NCBI GenBank assembly: GCA_021779275.1
Contig: JAJYAX010000045.1
Coordinates: 1-8,607, forward strand
From: Deltaproteobacteria bacterium
GTDB lineage: Bacteria; Desulfobacterota; Desulfobulbia; Desulfobulbales; Desulfocapsaceae
Direction: 5' to 3'
DNA length: 8,607 bases
Shown here piece after piece: positions 6,535 through 8,607 of this stretch; the stretch's first letter is position 1; each line of letters starts with the position of its first letter. Under the pieces are notes generated by a model. The model was not told where the DNA came from. It saw only the letters and a list, made by a program, of their open reading frames with translations, and ran no database searches. Made by a program: the position numbers and the translations under genes.

Positions 6535-7950
6535 TTAATCCCTCCTCAGTGTTCTGACGGTCGAGCCGTTCCTGGTGATCGTAACATCCAGCTCCATTCT
6601 GCCCACAGCATGGGTGGCGCAGGCCAGACAGGGGTCGTAACAGCGGACGATGAATTCCAACCGGTTCAGAATCGCCTCGTCGTTGCCGTCCCCGAGGAGA
6701 CTTCCCGCCCCCTCCTTTAATGAGGCGTTGATGGCGGCGGTATTCTGCTGGGTGGCGATGATCATGTTGACCTTGGCGACAATGCCGCGCTCATCAATCT
6801 CATAATCGTGGATAAGCGTACCGCGCGGCGCCTCTATATGGGCAATCCCCCGGCCGCCCGCAAATTGGGCGGGGACGCGGTTTTCCCCTCTGAGTAAGGG
6901 GTTATGGGCGATCTCCCGGGCCTTCTCGCAGGAGGAGATCAGCTCGATCAATTTGGCATAGATCTGCAGGACCGCATTATGACAGGGTCGGCCGAAATTT
7001 TTCCTGAAGGTTGCAAATTCGGCCTCGGCAAGCGGCGTTCCCATGCTCTCAACCACATTGATCCGGGCCAGGGGGCCGACACGATACATATGTTCGGCGC
7101 CGTCAATATCCAGAAAGACCTCCTTGGCATAGGACCCCGGCACCGCCCGTTCCGCCAGCACGGACACATAGTCGCCGGCCGGAAATTCGGACCGTACCCT
7201 TCCGGTCTCATCCATGGCCCGCAGAACGCCGTCATAGACAGTATACCTGCCGTCGTCCACCGTGCCCAGATACCAGCTCGGGGTGTTCAATAACTTCAAG
7301 AGGGAGGGATTTTTGTTCAGCAGATCAATCAGGAGTTTTTTGGTCTTGTCCCCCAGATCGGCAACCAGGGTGACGGCCTCCGCGGCAAGCGCCTGCAGGC
7401 GGTCAAGCTGGGCATCCGTCAGGCGAAAGGATATGCCGCCGGCTATTGCCGTCACCGGATGGATGCCGCGGCCGCCGATGGTCTCGTTGATCTTCTGGCC
7501 AATGCTCCGCAGACGCAGGCACTTTTTTGTAAGATCGGGTTCAGTCTCCACCATGCCGACGATATTTCTGGCGGCTGAAGCCCCCTCCAGCCCAAAGACC
7601 AGGTCCGGGCCGGTCAGAACAAAAAGCGAGAGGCAATGGGAATGGATCATATGCCCCATATACATGAGTTCCCGCAGCAGTCTGGCGGCAACGGGCGGCG
7701 TAACGCCCGCCGCATTGTCTAGGGCCTTGGCCGCGACCAGGTGATGCGCGGTCGGACAGACGCCGCAGATCCTGGCGGTGATCTGCGGCATGGTCTGGGC
7801 CTCCATGCCCACCAGAATACGTTCGAATCCGCGCAGTTCGTTCACACAGAAATGCGCCTCTTCCACCAAGCCTGCATCATTGCATTCCAGCAGGATGCGG
7901 GCATGCCCTTCAATACGGGTTACCGGATCAATTGTAAGAGTTCGTGTCAT
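6535..7950 (-). CDS. [NiFe]-hydrogenase large subunit, group 3 (Mvh/F420-non-reducing-like)
   Basis: This 471-residue catalytic subunit binds the Ni-Fe(CN)2CO centre and performs reversible H2 oxidation in the cytoplasm. The start MTRTLTIDPVTRIEGHA is set by GGAGG at 7958-7962, 7 nt upstream, and by an ATGA overlap with the small-subunit stop; a nine-residue longer frame is less likely. The N-terminal ligand motif RICGVCPTAHH gives Cys62 and Cys65, and the C-terminal motif DPCLACATH gives Cys441, Cys444 and His447. After His447 a 24-residue tail (AVGRMELD to the end) remains, the expected target of the operon's own maturation protease. No Tat signal or membrane anchor is present in this pair within the window. 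The sequence style (TRIEGHARI, GMEAQTMPQITARICGVCP) fits cytoplasmic group 3 enzymes. Group 3c is favoured over HoxH (3d) because the partner small subunit is long. An mvhA-type name fits but the exact subgroup is inference. Confidence 0.92.
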   Translation of the reverse strand: MTRTLTIDPVTRIEGHARILLECNDAGLVEEAHFCVNELRGFERILVGMEAQTMPQITARICGVCPTAHHLVAAKALDNAAGVTPPVAARLLRELMYMGHMIHSHCLSLFVLTGPDLVFGLEGASAARNIVGMVETEPDLTKKCLRLRSIGQKINETIGGRGIHPVTAIAGGISFRLTDAQLDRLQALAAEAVTLVADLGDKTKKLLIDLLNKNPSLLKLLNTPSWYLGTVDDGRYTVYDGVLRAMDETGRVRSEFPAGDYVSVLAERAVPGSYAKEVFLDIDGAEHMYRVGPLARINVVESMGTPLAEAEFATFRKNFGRPCHNAVLQIYAKLIELISSCEKAREIAHNPLLRGENRVPAQFAGGRGIAHIEAPRGTLIHDYEIDERGIVAKVNMIIATQQNTAAINASLKEGAGSLLGDGNDEAILNRLEFIVRCYDPCLACATHAVGRMELDVTITRNGSTVRTLRRD

Positions 7951-8607
7951 CTTCCCGCCTCCACCTCGGCAATCCATTTCCGGATCAGGAAGGTCGGCTT
8001 GTTGCCGATCATCTTGGTGGCCATCGCATAGGCATAGTGCGTCTTGGCCGATTTTTCGATATGGCCTCTGATATCCGCCGCATCGATTTTCGTCAACCGG
8101 GACATCCGGTCACTGAGCTCGGTGCGGATATCATGGGTCGGTTCAGTCAGAATCTGCATGGTCGGACCGGCGCAGCCGGTGCACATGACGCCGTGGTTCG
8201 GGCAGGGCGCCAGGCAACGGTCAAGGGTGACCGAGCCCAGGCAGATGTATCCCTGGCTCAAGAAGCAGACATCGTCTTCAGGGACGCCGTCGTTGTTGTC
8301 CTTGATGGAGGACACCTCGGTTTTTTTCATGACCCGCCTGCATCCGGCGCAGACCGTCTCCTGGCCCGTCTTCGCCTCCCGGTTCTCAATGAGCGCGGTC
8401 AGGCCCTCAAAGATATAGTGGGCATGCGGCGGGCAGCCGGGCAGATACAGGTCGACATCAATGACCTCATCCACGGGAGTCACCATTTTTTCCAGGCCGG
8501 TCACCCCCGTGCCGGGGGTGAAGTCGGTCTTCGTGGTCGGCGTCTTCCTGTAGACGGTGTCCATAATCTCCTCGCGGGAGTGCGCAAGTCCCGCCCCATG
8601 CAGCCCT
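7947..8607 (-). CDS. [NiFe]-hydrogenase small subunit, group 3 (MvhG-like), 5' end outside window
   Basis: This is the electron-transfer subunit that wires the NiFe site through Fe-S clusters. The last 219 residues are visible and the frame is open through base 8606, so the N-terminus, with the first cluster CxxC, lies beyond the edge. An internal Met at 8564 is not the start: in-frame residues upstream (GLHGAGLAHSREEIMDTVYR) read as normal family sequence. Cluster ligands are visible in LPGCPPHAHYI, VCAGCRRVMKK, and the Cys-rich block from CFLSQGYICLG through DRCLAPCPNHG to MCTGCAGPT. Over 219 residues without the N-terminus makes it longer than HoxY-type subunits (about 180-200) and supports the MvhG/FrhG class. 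Its TGA overlaps the large-subunit ATG. MvhD, Hdr or diaphorase partners, if any, would lie upstream, outside the window. Confidence 0.88.
   Translation of the reverse strand, partial: GLHGAGLAHSREEIMDTVYRKTPTTKTDFTPGTGVTGLEKMVTPVDEVIDVDLYLPGCPPHAHYIFEGLTALIENREAKTGQETVCAGCRRVMKKTEVSSIKDNNDGVPEDDVCFLSQGYICLGSVTLDRCLAPCPNHGVMCTGCAGPTMQILTEPTHDIRTELSDRMSRLTKIDAADIRGHIEKSAKTHYAYAMATKMIGNKPTFLIRKWIAEVEAGR

Noticed and set aside
1..8607. CRISPR array, tRNA, rRNA or riboswitch
   Set aside because: No regularly spaced repeats, cloverleaf-like segments or recognised leader structures were seen on either strand.

Overview
The window looks like a piece of an anaerobic bacterial genome. The evidence is a group 3 (Mvh-like, F420-non-reducing type) [NiFe]-hydrogenase operon next to a type I polyketide synthase. 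This combination fits Desulfobacterota-like or related anaerobes. The taxonomic placement is inference from gene content and is weak. Every gene I accept lies on the minus strand, so transcription runs from high to low coordinates.

Right part (5321-8607): a compact operon of five genes. Their starts and stops overlap by 4 nt or are 3 nt apart. In order they are: hydrogenase small subunit (cut by the window edge), hydrogenase large subunit with both NiFe-binding motifs and a C-terminal extension, a small 2[4Fe-4S] ferredoxin, a V4R-like four-cysteine protein of unknown job, and a HybD/HycI-type maturation endopeptidase. The protease would cleave the large-subunit tail after nickel insertion. 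The ferredoxin sits where methanogen mvh operons carry the polyferredoxin gene mvhB, so it is a plausible electron acceptor or relay for the enzyme.

Middle (4947-5320): 374 bases with no intact gene. The minus strand holds an open, protein-like stretch that ends 16 bases before the PKS start. It may be the tail of a lost upstream gene of the PKS cluster.

Left part (159-4946): three broken genes joined head to tail. A type I PKS (KS-AT-DH, catalytic residues present) stops just after the DH domain because the end of an IS630-family element lies there. The IS carries only the first ~190 codons of its transposase, and the DDE catalytic domain is missing. The transposase is joined directly to the C-terminal beta-sandwich domain of a GH32 (levanase/invertase-type) enzyme whose catalytic propeller is absent. 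The simplest history is an IS630 insertion into the PKS gene followed by a deletion from inside the IS into a distant GH32 gene. A chimeric assembly join is a real alternative.

I did not find a clearly new multi-gene system. The items most worth a second look are the GH32/IS630/PKS junctions, the V4R-like protein inside the hydrogenase operon, and the unexplained coding-like remnant upstream of the PKS.
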